Source: Betaproteobacteria bacterium
GTDB lineage: Bacteria > Pseudomonadota > Gammaproteobacteria > Burkholderiales > JAHFQX01
DNA length: 54,012 bases
Assembly (NCBI GenBank): GCA_023259135.1
Contig: JAHFQX010000002.1
Span: 1-54,012, forward strand
Direction of reading: 5' to 3'
A model generated the notes under the pieces. The model was given only the letters and a program-made list of their open reading frames with translations. It ran no database searches and was not told the origin of the DNA. This document shows, piece by piece, positions 1 through 9,912 of the stretch. Numbering within the stretch: the first letter of the stretch is position 1; each line of letters begins with the position of its first letter. Made by a program: the position numbers and the translations under genes.

Positions 1-1698
1 CGGGTTCAGCACCAGGGCCTTCCCCACCTTGCGGCAAATCTTGGAAATTTCCCGCTCCAGGCTGCGCACCCCGGCTTCCCGGGTGTAATAGCGGATGATG
101 TCCCGAATCGCGCTTTCCGAAATACCGGCTTCCTCGACGCTCAGGCCATTGCTCTTCAACTGTTTGGGCACCAGGTAGCGAACGGCGATGTGGACTTTTT
201 CGTCCTCGGTGTAGCCCGACAGGCGAATAATCTCCATGCGATCCAGCAGCGCCGAAGGGATATTGAGGGTATTGGCGGTCGCCACGAACATCACGTCGGA
301 GAGATCGTAATCCACTTCCACATAATGATCCGCAAAGGTGTGGTTCTGCTCGGGATCCAGCACTTCCAACAGCGCCGACGAAGGATCGCCGCGGAAATCC
401 ATCCCCATCTTGTCCACTTCGTCCAGCAGGAACAAGGGGTTCCTGACCCCGATCTTGGCCATGTTCTGCAGGATCTTGCCCGGCATGGATCCGATATAGG
501 TGCGGCGGTGGCCTCGGATCTCCGCTTCGTCCCGCACGCCCCCTAAGGACATGCGCACAAACTTGCGATTGGTGGCGCGGGCGATGGATTGGCCGAGGGA
601 GGTCTTGCCGACCCCCGGCGGACCCACCAGGCAGAGAATCGGCGCCTTGAGCTTATCGACCCGCTGTTGCACCGCCAGGTATTCGACGATCCGCTCCTTT
701 ACCTTCTCCAAACCGTAGTGGTCTTTCTCCAGCACGGCTTCGGCCGCTTTCAGATCCTTGGAAATCTTGCTCTTTTTTCTCCAAGGCAGGGAAGTCAGGG
801 TCTCGATGTAATTGCGGACCACGCCGGCCTCCGCCGACATGGGGGACATCAACCGCAGCTTGCGCAGTTCCGATTGCGCCTTGGCCAGCGCATCCTTGGG
901 CATGTGAGCCGCCTTGATGCGCTTTTCCAATTCATCGGCATCGGAGCCTTCCTCCATCTCCCCTAGCTCTTTCTGGATCGCCTTCACCTGCTCGTTCAGA
1001 TAATACTCGCGCTGGCTTTTCTCCATCTGCCGCTTCACCCGGCCGCGAATGCGCTTTTCCACTTGCAGGATGTCCAGTTCCCCTTCCAGCAAAGCCAGCA
1101 GATGCTCCAGCCGCTTCTTGGTCTCGAACATCTCCAGGATGCGTTGTTTCTGCTCCAGCTTGAGGGGCAGGTGGGCAACCACGGTGTCGGCCAGCCGGCC
1201 GGCCTCATCGATACCCGACAAAGAAGTGAGAATCTCCGGAGGAATTTTCTTCTGCAGCTTGACGTACTGGTCGAACTGAGCCAGCAGCGCCCGCCGCATC
1301 GCTTCGACTTCATTATCGACGGCCGCTTCCGGGAGGATGACCGAAGCCTGGGCGATGAAATGGGTCCGCAAATCCAGGACCTCTTCCAGAATGGCCCGAT
1401 TACCCCCCTCCACCAGCACCTTGACGGTCCCATCGGGTAATTTGAGCATCTGCAGGATATTGGCGATCGTGCCCACCTGGTAGAGATCCTCGGTCCCCGG
1501 CTCGTCCTTGGCGGCGGATTTTTGAGCCACCAGCAGAATGCTCTTGCCCGCGTCCATGGCATCTTCCAAGGCTTTGATGGATTTGGGGCGGCCCACGAAC
1601 AGCGGGATCACCATATGCGGGAATACCACCACATCCCGGAGCGGCAGCAGCGGGAGCTTGATATCGGATTGAGGATCGCGGGGATCGGAATAACTCAT
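1..1698 (-). CDS. lon: ATP-dependent protease Lon (C-terminal part outside window)
   Basis: Lon is a cytosolic AAA+ serine protease that degrades misfolded and regulatory proteins. The frame opens at ATG 1698-1696 (MSYSDPRDPQ) and runs without a stop to base 1, giving about 566 codons of a protein usually near 780-800 residues. Visible are the N-terminal LON substrate-binding domain (LPLLPLRDVVVFPHM), the coiled middle region, the Walker A motif GPPGVGKT (complement of about 607-630) and the Walker B segment LFLLDEVDKM. The proteolytic Ser-Lys domain lies beyond the window edge. I checked the frame across the first half of the gene and around the P-loop and found no frameshift. It follows clpX on the same strand with a 118-bp gap that holds its own heat-shock-like promoter. 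Confidence 0.97.
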   Translation of the reverse strand, partial: MSYSDPRDPQSDIKLPLLPLRDVVVFPHMVIPLFVGRPKSIKALEDAMDAGKSILLVAQKSAAKDEPGTEDLYQVGTIANILQMLKLPDGTVKVLVEGGNRAILEEVLDLRTHFIAQASVILPEAAVDNEVEAMRRALLAQFDQYVKLQKKIPPEILTSLSGIDEAGRLADTVVAHLPLKLEQKQRILEMFETKKRLEHLLALLEGELDILQVEKRIRGRVKRQMEKSQREYYLNEQVKAIQKELGEMEEGSDADELEKRIKAAHMPKDALAKAQSELRKLRLMSPMSAEAGVVRNYIETLTSLPWRKKSKISKDLKAAEAVLEKDHYGLEKVKERIVEYLAVQQRVDKLKAPILCLVGPPGVGKTSLGQSIARATNRKFVRMSLGGVRDEAEIRGHRRTYIGSMPGKILQNMAKIGVRNPLFLLDEVDKMGMDFRGDPSSALLEVLDPEQNHTFADHYVEVDYDLSDVMFVATANTLNIPSALLDRMEIIRLSGYTEDEKVHIAVRYLVPKQLKSNGLSVEEAGISESAIRDIIRYYTREAGVRSLEREISKICRKVGKALVLNP

Positions 1699-1735
1699 GG
1701 TTGCACCTGACGGAAAAGGAGTTCCAGGAAAAAAG

Positions 1736-1764
1736 ATATGGGGACGAGCCCCGGAAATTGCAAG
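1736..1764 (-). promoter_or_regulatory. sigma32-like heat-shock promoter of lon
   Basis: On the minus strand CTTGCAA (1764-1758) and CCCCATAT (1743-1736) are separated by 14 bp. This is close to the RpoH consensus CTTGAAA and CCCCATNT. Predicted transcription start is near 1729, giving a leader of about 30 nt before the lon ATG. A GC-rich hairpin (arms 1772-1778 and 1787-1793) lies just upstream and may separate lon from clpX read-through. The call rests on sequence match only. Confidence 0.75.
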
Positions 1765-1816
1765 GGCTTTCCCCCGCCCCCGAAAAGGCGGGGCGACGCG
1801 GGAAAGAGAAGGGGGC

Positions 1817-3088
1817 CTAGGCCGTCCCCGAGGCCTTGAGCGAATCGCCGTAAATCAGAATGGATTGGATATCTCCAGTAGCAGTATTGTGGTCCAGCAC
1901 CACTTTTACCACGTTTTCCAGCGACGGCAGATCGAACATGATATCCAACAGCACCTGCTCCAGAATGGAACGGAGTCCCCGAGCGCCGGTCTTGCGGGCC
2001 AGCGCTTTGCGGGCAATGGCCAGCAACGCCGGTTCCCGAACTTCCAGCTCCACTCCTTCCATGCTGAACATCTTCTGGTATTGCTTGATCAAAGCGTTTT
2101 TGGGTTCGGTCAAAATCTGGACCAGGGCGGGTTCCCCCAGCTCGTCCAAGGTAGCCACCACCGGCAAGCGTCCCACGAATTCGGGGATGAGGCCGTACTT
2201 GATGAGATCCTCGGGCTCCACTTCCTTTAATACCACCCCCACTTCCCTGCGGTTGTCCCGGCTACGCACTTCGGCGGAAAAACCGATGCCCCCCTTCTCG
2301 GAGCGCCCTCGGATAATCCGGTCCAGGCCATCGAAGGCGCCGCCGCATATAAATAGGATATTGGTGGTATCAACCTGAACGAATTCCTGATTCGGATGCT
2401 TGCGCCCCCCCTGCGGCGGCACGGAGGCAATGGTCCCCTCGATCAGCTTGAGCAAAGCCTGCTGCACCCCCTCTCCCGAGACATCACGAGTAATGGAAGG
2501 GTTGTCGGACTTGCGGGATATCTTGTCGATCTCGTCGATATAGACAATGCCCCGCTGGGCTTTCTCGACATCGTAATCGCACTTCTGCAACAACTTCTGG
2601 ATAATATTCTCGACATCCTCGCCGACATATCCGGCCTCGGTCAGGGTCGTGGCATCGGCCATCACGAACGGCACATTGAGCAACCGCGCCAAGGTTTGGG
2701 CCAACAGCGTCTTGCCGGAACCGGTGGGGCCGATGAGCAGAATATTGCTCTTGGCCAACTCGATATCGTCACTGCCCTTGCCGACGTTCTTCAAGCGCTT
2801 GTAGTGATTGTAGACCGCCACGGCCAAGATGCGTTTCGCCGTATCCTGGCCGATGACGTATTGGTCCAGATTGCCGCAGATTTCCTTGGGAACCGGCAGG
2901 TCTTTCTTGCCCCCCCCTTTCCCGGATTGTTCAGCCTGGCTTTCCTCGCGGATGATGTCGTTGCACAACTGGATGCACTCGTCGCAGATGAACACCGACG
3001 GGCCGGCGATGAGTTTGCGCACCTCGTGCTGGCTCTTGCCGCAAAACGAGCAATACAGAAGTTTTTCACCGCCAGCCTTGTCCGTCAT
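1817..3088 (-). CDS. clpX: ClpX, ATPase/unfoldase subunit of ClpXP
   Basis: ClpX is the hexameric AAA+ unfoldase that recognises tagged substrates and feeds them to ClpP. The 423-residue product has the expected family length. The N-terminal zinc-binding domain has Cys13, Cys16, Cys35 and Cys38. The Walker A motif GPTGSGKT is at 120-127 and the Walker B motif [10 protein letters not shown] at 181-190. The pore loop GYVG is at 153-156. The ATG at 3088 is preceded by a GGAG-like ribosome site. It lies 35 bp after clpP on the same strand, the usual tig-clpP-clpX-lon order, so co-transcription with clpP is likely. Confidence 0.98.
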   Translation of the reverse strand: MTDKAGGEKLLYCSFCGKSQHEVRKLIAGPSVFICDECIQLCNDIIREESQAEQSGKGGGKKDLPVPKEICGNLDQYVIGQDTAKRILAVAVYNHYKRLKNVGKGSDDIELAKSNILLIGPTGSGKTLLAQTLARLLNVPFVMADATTLTEAGYVGEDVENIIQKLLQKCDYDVEKAQRGIVYIDEIDKISRKSDNPSITRDVSGEGVQQALLKLIEGTIASVPPQGGRKHPNQEFVQVDTTNILFICGGAFDGLDRIIRGRSEKGGIGFSAEVRSRDNRREVGVVLKEVEPEDLIKYGLIPEFVGRLPVVATLDELGEPALVQILTEPKNALIKQYQKMFSMEGVELEVREPALLAIARKALARKTGARGLRSILEQVLLDIMFDLPSLENVVKVVLDHNTATGDIQSILIYGDSLKASGTA

Positions 3089-3123
3089 TTTGAGACTCCG
3101 CTCACGCCGCTGAAAATAAGACC

Positions 3124-3756
3124 CTATGCCGCCGATTCGGTTCGCGAGGCCAGCACCTTGTCCACCAGACCATACCGAACCGCTTCTTCGGCGCTCAGGA
3201 AATTATCCCGATCGGTATCCCGCTCGATAGTTGGCACATCCTGCCCGCTGTGTTTGGACAAAATCTCGTTCAATTTCGCTTTCAGAAAAAGAATCTCCCG
3301 TGCGTGGATTTCCACGTCGGAGGCCTGACCCTGGAATCCCCCCATGGGCTGGTGGATCATCACCCGCGAATTGGGCAGGCAGAAGCGCTTGCCCCTGGCT
3401 CCGGCGGTCAGCAATAAGGCCCCCATGCTGGCCGCTTGGCCGATACACAGGGTGCTGACATCGGGCTTGATGAACTGCATGGTGTCGTAAATCGCCAGCC
3501 CGGCCGAAACCAGGCCGCCGGGAGAATTGATATAGAAGGAAATATCCTTCTCCGGGTTCTCCGACTCCAGAAACAGCAGTTGGGCCACCACCAGATTGGC
3601 GGTCACCTCGTTGACCGGGCCCACCAGGAACACCACCCGTTCCTTCAACAACCGGGAATAAATGTCATAGGCTCGCTCGCCGCGGCCGCTTTGCTCGATG
3701 ACCATGGGGATCAATCCCAGGCCCCGAGCCTCCAAGGCGGAATGCCCCATCATCAT
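3124..3756 (-). CDS. clpP: ClpP, serine protease subunit
   Basis: ClpP is the tetradecameric proteolytic chamber that pairs with ClpX or ClpA. The 210-residue product starting MMMGHS matches the usual length of about 207. The catalytic triad is visible as Ser110 in GQAASMG, His135 in VMIHQPMGG and Asp184 in ERDTDRD. The frame is open further upstream, but that stretch lies inside tig and is proline/glycine-rich without family similarity. I therefore take the ATG run at 3756-3748, which overlaps the tig stop as ATGA. Any of the three consecutive ATGs could be the start. Confidence 0.97.
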   Translation of the reverse strand: MMMGHSALEARGLGLIPMVIEQSGRGERAYDIYSRLLKERVVFLVGPVNEVTANLVVAQLLFLESENPEKDISFYINSPGGLVSAGLAIYDTMQFIKPDVSTLCIGQAASMGALLLTAGARGKRFCLPNSRVMIHQPMGGFQGQASDVEIHAREILFLKAKLNEILSKHSGQDVPTIERDTDRDNFLSAEEAVRYGLVDKVLASRTESAA

Positions 3757-5054
3757 GCCGCCCCCATGAGCTCTTCGAATGTCACCGGCCGGTCTTCCAC
3801 CTTCGCCTGACTCAACACCCATTCCACCACGTTGTTCTCCAATACCAGGGACTCCACATCCCGCAACCGTTCGGGGGACTGGTAGTACCACCGCACCAAT
3901 TCTTCCGGCTGTTCGTAATGCTGGGCATATTCTTCCACCATGGCCCGCACCTCCTCGGGTTTGGCTTGCAAGCCGCGGTTTTGGACCAATTCCGCCAGAA
4001 TCAGCCCCAGGCTCACCCGCCGCACGGCTTGGGTCTCGAATAACTCTCTGGGCAAGTCCAGGTTCTTGGTTTTGACCCCGCGCGCTTCCAAATCCTTTTT
4101 GGCTCCCGCCGCCAGACGCCGGATCTCCATCTCGATGAGGGCCCGGGGCAAGGTCAGGGACGTCGCCGCCAGCAACGCATCCATGGCCTGCTCCTTCACC
4201 CGGGCCGCGATGCGTTGCTTGATCTCCCGACGCATATTGTCGGCCACGCCTTCCCGCAACTTGAGCACGTCCTCATCGGGAAGCCCCAGACTACGAGCCA
4301 ATTCAGCCAAATCGGGCAACACCGGCGCCGCCACTTGCTTCACGGTCACATCGAAAACCGCAGTCTTGCCGGCCACCGCCTTGCCATGATAATCCGCCGG
4401 AAAGCTTAATTCAAACCGCCGCGTCTGGCCGCTCGCCATGCCTATCACTTGGTCTTCGAAGTCCTTGAGCAGATGGCCTTTTCCCAGAATGATGGATTGG
4501 TCCCGGCCGGCTGTTTCGGGGAGCTCCTGGCCATCGACGACCCCCTGATAATCCAGAGTCACTTGGTCCCCGGCGGCGGCAAGCCGTTCCACGGGCTCGA
4601 ACCGGGTCCGTTGCCGCCGCAGGATATCCAAAGTCTTGTCCACTTCCGCGTCGCCGGGTTCCAGCACCGGACGTTGGATCGCGGTCTGGCCCAAATCGCC
4701 GATTTGGACTTCCGGGTAGACCTCGAAAGTGGCGTTGAATGCCACCTCCGCGGTCTCCCCTTCCTGAACCTCCGGTTCGAAACGGGGGAATCCGGCAACC
4801 CGCAACCGCTCCGCCTGCACCGCGGCGCCGAAATTCCGCTCCAGGCGATCCCCCAGCACTTCTTGGCGAACCTGCCGCCCATAGTGCTGGGAAACCACCC
4901 GGAACGGCACCTTGCCGGGCCGGAAACCAGCCAACTTGGTGGTACGGGTCAAGTGCTTGAGCCGAGTTTCCACCTCCTGCTCGATTTCAGCGGCGGGCAC
5001 GGCAATACGTAGCCGGCGTTCCAGCCCCCCGAGATTTTCCAAAGTGGTTTGCAT
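3753..5054 (-). CDS. tig: Trigger factor, ribosome-bound chaperone
   Basis: Trigger factor binds nascent chains at the ribosomal exit tunnel and has peptidyl-prolyl isomerase activity. The protein of 433 residues starts [10 protein letters not shown], and the ribosome-docking signature GFRPGKVP falls at 43-50. The FKBP-like domain follows (DQVTLDYQG at about 155), then a long helical C-terminal domain. This start is chosen over upstream codons because it matches the family N-terminus and an AGGA-like site lies just before it. The stop overlaps clpP by 4 bp. It lies 61 bp downstream of tRNA-Leu. Confidence 0.97.
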   Translation of the reverse strand: MQTTLENLGGLERRLRIAVPAAEIEQEVETRLKHLTRTTKLAGFRPGKVPFRVVSQHYGRQVRQEVLGDRLERNFGAAVQAERLRVAGFPRFEPEVQEGETAEVAFNATFEVYPEVQIGDLGQTAIQRPVLEPGDAEVDKTLDILRRQRTRFEPVERLAAAGDQVTLDYQGVVDGQELPETAGRDQSIILGKGHLLKDFEDQVIGMASGQTRRFELSFPADYHGKAVAGKTAVFDVTVKQVAAPVLPDLAELARSLGLPDEDVLKLREGVADNMRREIKQRIAARVKEQAMDALLAATSLTLPRALIEMEIRRLAAGAKKDLEARGVKTKNLDLPRELFETQAVRRVSLGLILAELVQNRGLQAKPEEVRAMVEEYAQHYEQPEELVRWYYQSPERLRDVESLVLENNVVEWVLSQAKVEDRPVTFEELMGAA

Positions 5055-5115
5055 CGATATGATCCTGACAATGAGCCAATAAACTAAAAGAAGGTACCGC
5101 AAGGCAGCTTCACCC

Positions 5116-5200
<85 letters not shown>

Positions 5201-5295
5201 AAATGGGCTAGTCTAATATAATCTTTCGCCCTCTGTCAGCCGAAACCCCGATCCCCGGCTCTTATCCGCCAGCCCTGCCCGCCTTCGACGCCTCC

Positions 5296-6114
5296 ATGGG
5301 CCATTACGAAAATTTTCCGGTCGCCTCCGTGCTGCTGCCTCGCCGGCTGCGCGGTCCGGTGCGTCTGATTTATGCCTTTGCCCGCCAAGCCGACGACTTC
5401 GCCGACGAAGGAGATTGGACTGCTCGGGAACGGCTGTCGAAGCTTGACGCCTTCCGCGCCGAACTCAAGCGCATCGAGACCCGGCGCCCCCCCGAGACCC
5501 CGCTCTTCGGCGAATTGGCTGAGGTGATCCAGCGCCACCGCTTGCCCCTGCCCTGCTTTTACGATTTGCTGGATGCCTTCAGCCAGGACGTGACTCAAAA
5601 ACGCTATGCCGATTTCGGCGAGGTCATGAATTACTGCCGCCGCTCCGCCAACCCGGTGGGGCGGCTGATGCTGGCCCTCTACGGCGCCGCCGGAGCCCGC
5701 AACAACGCCTATTCGGACGGCATCTGCTCCAGCCTGCAACTCATTAATTTCCTGCAAGACGTGGCCATCGATTGGCAGAAAGACCGAATCTATCTGCCCC
5801 AGGACGAGATGGCCCGCTTCGGAGTCACCGAAGCCCAAATTCAGCGGGGCGATGCCGACGGCCATTGGTCCTCCTTGATGCTTTACCAAATCCGGCGCGC
5901 CCGGCGCATGCTGCTGGCAGGCTCTCCGCTGGCCCGCCGCCTGGACGGGCGCATCGGCCTGGAGCTGCGCATGGTGGTGCTGGGCGGCGAGCGCATCCTC
6001 AAAAAAATCCAAGCCTGCGGCGGCGACGTGTTCCGGCGCCGGCCGGTGCTTTCCGGTCGGGATTGGCTGGGCATGGCTTGGCGGGCGGTGGCGTCCGGAG
6101 GGTTTCCGCCGTGA
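5296..6114 (+). CDS. hpnC: HpnC, hydroxysqualene synthase-type prenyltransferase
   Basis: HpnC converts presqualene diphosphate to hydroxysqualene in the bacterial HpnCDE route to squalene and hopanoids. Residues numbered from the ATG at 5296 give 272 aa. The first Asp-rich motif is DDFAD at 33-37 and the second is FLQD...D at 152-159, both typical of squalene/phytoene synthases. HpnC hallmarks HYENFPVAS and YAFARQADD are present near the N-terminus. The start is doubtful. No ribosome site precedes 5296, and the frame stays open back to 5212 with plausible coding sequence (PALPAFDAS directly before the Met) but only rare start codons such as CTG 5233. The stop overlaps hpnD. A related phytoene-type synthase is less likely given the neighbours. 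Confidence 0.9.
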   Translation: MGHYENFPVASVLLPRRLRGPVRLIYAFARQADDFADEGDWTARERLSKLDAFRAELKRIETRRPPETPLFGELAEVIQRHRLPLPCFYDLLDAFSQDVTQKRYADFGEVMNYCRRSANPVGRLMLALYGAAGARNNAYSDGICSSLQLINFLQDVAIDWQKDRIYLPQDEMARFGVTEAQIQRGDADGHWSSLMLYQIRRARRMLLAGSPLARRLDGRIGLELRMVVLGGERILKKIQACGGDVFRRRPVLSGRDWLGMAWRAVASGGFPP

Positions 6115-6944
6115 CACCCGACCAATATTGCCGGAGCAAGGCCGCCAACAGCGGCTCCAGCTTCTATTACAGTTTTTTATTGCTGCCCCGCGAAAAACGC
6201 CGCGCCATCATGGCGCTCTATGCCTTTTGCCGCGAAGTGGACGACGCCGTGGACGAGTGCGCCGACCCCGGCGTGGCCGCCGCCAAGCTGGCTTGGTGGC
6301 GCAAAGAAGTGGCCGACCTATTCGACGGCCGGCCCCAGCACCCGGTAGGCCGCGCCCTGCTTCCCTTGCTGGACCGCTTTCCCCTGGCCCAAGAACATTT
6401 TCAGGAGATCATCGACGGCATGGAAATGGATCTCAGCCAAAATCGCTATGAGGATTTCAAATCCCTGGACCTTTATTGCTACCGGGTGGCCGGCGTGGTG
6501 GGGCGATTGGCGGCGGAAATCTTCGGCTACCATCACCTCCGTACCCTGCAATATGCCCATCACCTGGGCACCGCCCTGCAACTCACCAACATCATCCGCG
6601 ACGTGGGCTGGGATGCCCGGCGCGGCCGGATTTATCTGCCCCTGGAAGATCTGCGGCGCTTCGGCGTCACTCCCGCCCAAATCCTCAGCCGCCAAGACAG
6701 CAAAGCTTTCCGCCAACTCATGGCGTTTCAGGTGGAGCGGGCCCGGGAATACTACCGGCGGGCGCTGGCCGAACTGCCCCCCGAGGACCGCAAGAGCCAA
6801 CGCCCCGGCTTGGTCATGGCGGCCATCTACCGCACCCTGCTGCAGGAAATCGCCGCCGACGGCTGCCGGGTCCTCACCCACTCCACCCGGCTGCCGCCGC
6901 TACGCAAAATGTGGATCGCCGGCGCCACCTGGCTCCGGAATTGA
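6111..6944 (+). CDS. hpnD: HpnD, presqualene diphosphate synthase
   Basis: HpnD condenses two farnesyl diphosphates to presqualene diphosphate, the first step of the pathway. I use GTG 6111 as start because GTGA overlaps the hpnC stop and gives MTPDQYCRSKAANSGSSFYY, matching the family N-terminus. The product is 277 aa. Asp-rich motifs are DDAVDE at 44-49 and RDVGWD at 163-168. The two genes are similar in sequence, consistent with an old duplication within the squalene/phytoene synthase family. It lies 10 bp before hpnE. Confidence 0.93.
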   Translation: MTPDQYCRSKAANSGSSFYYSFLLLPREKRRAIMALYAFCREVDDAVDECADPGVAAAKLAWWRKEVADLFDGRPQHPVGRALLPLLDRFPLAQEHFQEIIDGMEMDLSQNRYEDFKSLDLYCYRVAGVVGRLAAEIFGYHHLRTLQYAHHLGTALQLTNIIRDVGWDARRGRIYLPLEDLRRFGVTPAQILSRQDSKAFRQLMAFQVERAREYYRRALAELPPEDRKSQRPGLVMAAIYRTLLQEIAADGCRVLTHSTRLPPLRKMWIAGATWLRN

Positions 6945-6954
6945 GCGGCTTCCC

Positions 6955-8256
6955 ATGAGCGCCACCGTGCCTCGAATAGCCATCATCGGCGGCGGCTACG
7001 CCGGCATGGCCGCGGCGGTCACCCTGGCGGAAGCCGGCGTTCCGCCCACCGTATTCGAAGCCGCGCCGCTGCTGGGCGGGCGGGCGCGCCGCGTGGAACA
7101 CCGCGGCGCCGCCCTGGACAACGGGCTGCACATTCTGAGCGGCGCCTACGCCGACATCCTGGACCTGATCCGCCGGGTTGCCAGCCCCGACCCGTTGGGG
7201 CCGTTGCTGTGGCGGCGGTCCTTTGATTGGATCCTCCAGCCCGATTTCCGCCTCCGGCGCGGGCCGCTACCGGGAGCCGCCGGGCTGGCCCTGGGAATGC
7301 TGGCGGCGCGGGGAGCGCGGCTTGGCGAGCGGCTGGCGGCGCTACGCTTCGGCGCCGCCGTAGACCGCATCGCGCCGGACCCGGATGTCACCGTCGCCAT
7401 GCTACTCGCCCGCCACCGGCAGGGCGCGACCTTGCGCCATCGCTTCTGGGAGCCCTTGTGCCTGGCGGCCCTCAACACCCCTGCCGAACAAGCTTCGGGC
7501 CGGACCTTCGTCCGAGTCTTGCAAGCCACGCTCCGGGGGCCCGCCGGCTCCAGCGACATCTTGCTGCCCCGCGTCGATTTGAGCGCGCTATTCCCGGAAC
7601 CCGCCGCCCGTCATGTTCTTCAGCGGGGTGGAGCGATACGCACGGCCGCCTCGGTAAGCGAAATTCGCCGGCAACAAGGACAATTCCTGCTCCGCACCGC
7701 CAAGCAAGCCGAGCTTTTCAGTCATGTCATCTGCGCCGTGGCTCCCGGGGCACTGCCGCTCTTGACCCGCCGCCTGCCGGAACTGGCGCCGCTGCCGGAG
7801 CGCCTCGCGCACTGGCGATTCCAGCCCATTTACTCGGTCTATCTGCAATACCCGGAACACGCCACCCTGCCTCAGCCCATGACCGGCTTTGCCGAGGGCT
7901 GGGGCCAGTGGGTTTTCGACCGCGGCGCCATCGCCGGCCAGCGGGGCCTCATCGGCGTGGTGGTCAGCGGTCCCGGGGACCATCAAGGCACCCCCTTGGA
8001 GTCCTTGGCGGACCGTGCCGAGGCCCAGTTGCGCGCCCACTTCCCAGGCTTGGGCAAACCGCTGTGGCGCAAAGTCATCGCCGAAAAACGCGCCACTTTC
8101 AGTTGCGTTCCCGGCCTGCAACGCCCCCCCCAGACCACCCCCGTGGAAAATTTTTTCCTGGCGGGGGACTATACGCATCCCGAATACCCTGCCACTCTCG
8201 AAGGCGCGGCGCAAAGCGGAATCCGATCGGCCCGCTTGGCGTTGGCCTCCCTTTAA
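6955..8256 (+). CDS. hpnE: HpnE, hydroxysqualene dehydroxylase (FAD-dependent)
   Basis: HpnE is an amine-oxidase-fold flavoprotein that reduces hydroxysqualene to squalene. Taking ATG 6955 gives 433 aa with the dinucleotide-binding motif IGGGYAGM at 11-18 at the extreme N-terminus, as expected. A GGRARR segment follows near residue 47. A C-terminal FAD-contact region (FFLAGDYTHPEYPATLEGA) completes the fold. The long open frame further upstream overlaps hpnD and is not part of the protein. With hpnC and hpnD this forms a full squalene-forming set. The squalene-hopene cyclase is not in this window. Confidence 0.93.
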   Translation: MSATVPRIAIIGGGYAGMAAAVTLAEAGVPPTVFEAAPLLGGRARRVEHRGAALDNGLHILSGAYADILDLIRRVASPDPLGPLLWRRSFDWILQPDFRLRRGPLPGAAGLALGMLAARGARLGERLAALRFGAAVDRIAPDPDVTVAMLLARHRQGATLRHRFWEPLCLAALNTPAEQASGRTFVRVLQATLRGPAGSSDILLPRVDLSALFPEPAARHVLQRGGAIRTAASVSEIRRQQGQFLLRTAKQAELFSHVICAVAPGALPLLTRRLPELAPLPERLAHWRFQPIYSVYLQYPEHATLPQPMTGFAEGWGQWVFDRGAIAGQRGLIGVVVSGPGDHQGTPLESLADRAEAQLRAHFPGLGKPLWRKVIAEKRATFSCVPGLQRPPQTTPVENFFLAGDYTHPEYPATLEGAAQSGIRSARLALASL

Positions 8257-8267
8257 GGAGTCGCCCT

Positions 8268-9233
8268 ATGCTCATCAACTGCGTTGTCTACCAGAACGGG
8301 ACCAAGCTCAGGGACATTCCGGTCGCGGAAATCAGCGATTACGTCATTCGGCCGGATTGCTTCGTCTGGGTTGCGCTGCGAGATCCGGCTCCCGAGGAAC
8401 TGGAGGAGATGCAACGCGAATTCGGGCTGCACGAATTGGCGGTGGAGGATGCCCGCCATGGCCATGAACGGCCGAAAATCGAGGAATATGGAGACTCGCT
8501 GTTCGTGGTGATGAATCTGGTGGAAATGGTGCAGGGGGATCTCCATGTCGGCGAAGTGGACGTGTTTGCCGGAAAAAACTACATCCTGTCGGTCCGGTCC
8601 CGCAGCCAGCAGACTTTCCTGGGGGTCCGCGACCGTTGCGAGCGGGAACCGCATCTGCTCAAGCAGGGCGCCGGGTTCGTCCTTTACGCCTTGATGGATG
8701 CGGTGGTCGACCGCTATTTTCCGGTGCTCGATTCGCTGGAATCGGAATTGGAAATCATTGAGGAGCGGATCTTTTCCAAAGGCTCGGCCCGGGCCAACAT
8801 CGAACGGCTATACGAGCTCAAGCGCAAGGTAACGGACCTCAAGCACGTGGTCGCTCCCCTCATGGAAGCGGCGGGAAAGCTACATGGCGGGCGGGCGCCC
8901 ACGGTCTGCGCCAACAGCCAGGAATACTTCCGGGACGTGCATGACCACCTGAATCAGATCAACGCTTCCATTGACGTTATTCGGGAAACCATCGGCATGG
9001 CGATCCAAGTGACTCTGTCCATGGTCGCCATGGAGCAAAACGAGGTCAACAAGCGGCTGGCGGCCTGGGCCGGCATTTTCGCGGTGGCCACGGCTTTCGC
9101 CGGACTCTGGGGGATGAATTTCAAGGTTATGCCCGAATTGCAATGGGAATACGGCTATCCGCTGGCCTTGCTGATCATTGCCGCGACCTGTGGATTCCTC
9201 TATTCCCGTTTCAAACGCTCAGGCTGGCTTTAG
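8268..9233 (+). CDS. corA: CorA-family magnesium/cobalt transporter
   Basis: CorA is a pentameric inner-membrane Mg2+ channel. The 321-residue product has a large soluble N-terminal funnel, a long stalk helix (about 215-265) and two C-terminal membrane segments. The signature GMN falls at 282-284, just after the first membrane segment. A basic tail (SRFKRSGWL) ends the protein in the cytoplasm. The ATG at 8268 is set by AAGGAG at 8255-8260, which overlaps the hpnE stop. The gene is therefore close enough to hpnE to be co-transcribed, though there is no functional link to squalene synthesis. Confidence 0.95.
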   Translation: MLINCVVYQNGTKLRDIPVAEISDYVIRPDCFVWVALRDPAPEELEEMQREFGLHELAVEDARHGHERPKIEEYGDSLFVVMNLVEMVQGDLHVGEVDVFAGKNYILSVRSRSQQTFLGVRDRCEREPHLLKQGAGFVLYALMDAVVDRYFPVLDSLESELEIIEERIFSKGSARANIERLYELKRKVTDLKHVVAPLMEAAGKLHGGRAPTVCANSQEYFRDVHDHLNQINASIDVIRETIGMAIQVTLSMVAMEQNEVNKRLAAWAGIFAVATAFAGLWGMNFKVMPELQWEYGYPLALLIIAATCGFLYSRFKRSGWL

Positions 9234-9258
9234 GCAGGGATCCCGTCGGCCCTCGTCA

Positions 9259-9870
9259 ATGGAAGCCCAGATGGAGGACATCCGCTCGATTCACGACTAT
9301 TGGTTCGGATCCAACCCCGACGATGCCGTGGCTGCGGCTGAACAAGCCAAAATTTGGTGGACAAAAAATCCTGTTATCGACGCTCAGATGAGAGCCCGGT
9401 TCCGGGTCTATGTCGAAGCCGCGGGGCGGGGCGAATTGGGGGACTGGGCGGCTATTCCGCTGGGCCGGCTGGCGCTGATCCTGCTGACCGATCAGTTCCC
9501 GCGAAATATTTATCGGGACACGGCCCAAGCCTTTGCTTTCGATCCCTTCGCTCTGAGGTATTGCCGTGAAGGGATCGCCCTCGGCGCGGATCGGATGCTG
9601 CGGCCCATAGAGCGGGTATTCTGCTATCTTCCCCTGGAGCACTCCGAATCTCTGAACGATCAGCATGAATCCGTCAGACTGTTCAGCCGGTTGCTGGAGG
9701 ATGTCGTTCCGGAGCACAAACTTAAATTTCAGGGCTACCTGCATTTTGCCATACGTCACCGGGATATCATCGAACGATTCGGCCGCTTTCCCCACCGCAA
9801 CCGCGTGCTCGGACGGGTATCGACAGCCGAAGAAGCGGCTTTTCTCGAAACCCCCGGGTCTACGTTCTGA
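9259..9870 (+). CDS. DUF924 family protein
   Basis: The product is 203 aa (from MEAQMEDIRS) and shows the conserved features of the DUF924 family. These are the opening IHDYWFG, the central LTDQFPRNIYRDTAQAFAFD, the segment FCYLPLEHSE, and HFAIRHRDIIERFGRFPHRN near the C-terminus. The family is all-helical, TPR-like, and has no established biochemical role; I infer none. The start could also be the second Met at 9271, which sits closer to the family N-terminus. The gene lies 25 bp after corA on the same strand. Confidence 0.85.
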   Translation: MEAQMEDIRSIHDYWFGSNPDDAVAAAEQAKIWWTKNPVIDAQMRARFRVYVEAAGRGELGDWAAIPLGRLALILLTDQFPRNIYRDTAQAFAFDPFALRYCREGIALGADRMLRPIERVFCYLPLEHSESLNDQHESVRLFSRLLEDVVPEHKLKFQGYLHFAIRHRDIIERFGRFPHRNRVLGRVSTAEEAAFLETPGSTF

Positions 9871-9912
9871 ATCATCCCGGACCCGATAACTTCTTTCTTG
9901 CCAGGAACCGCC

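Noticed and set aside
3757-3891. N-terminal extension of ClpP
   Set aside because: The open frame overlaps tig and encodes Gly/Pro-rich sequence with no family match. The ATG at the tig stop gives the standard protein.
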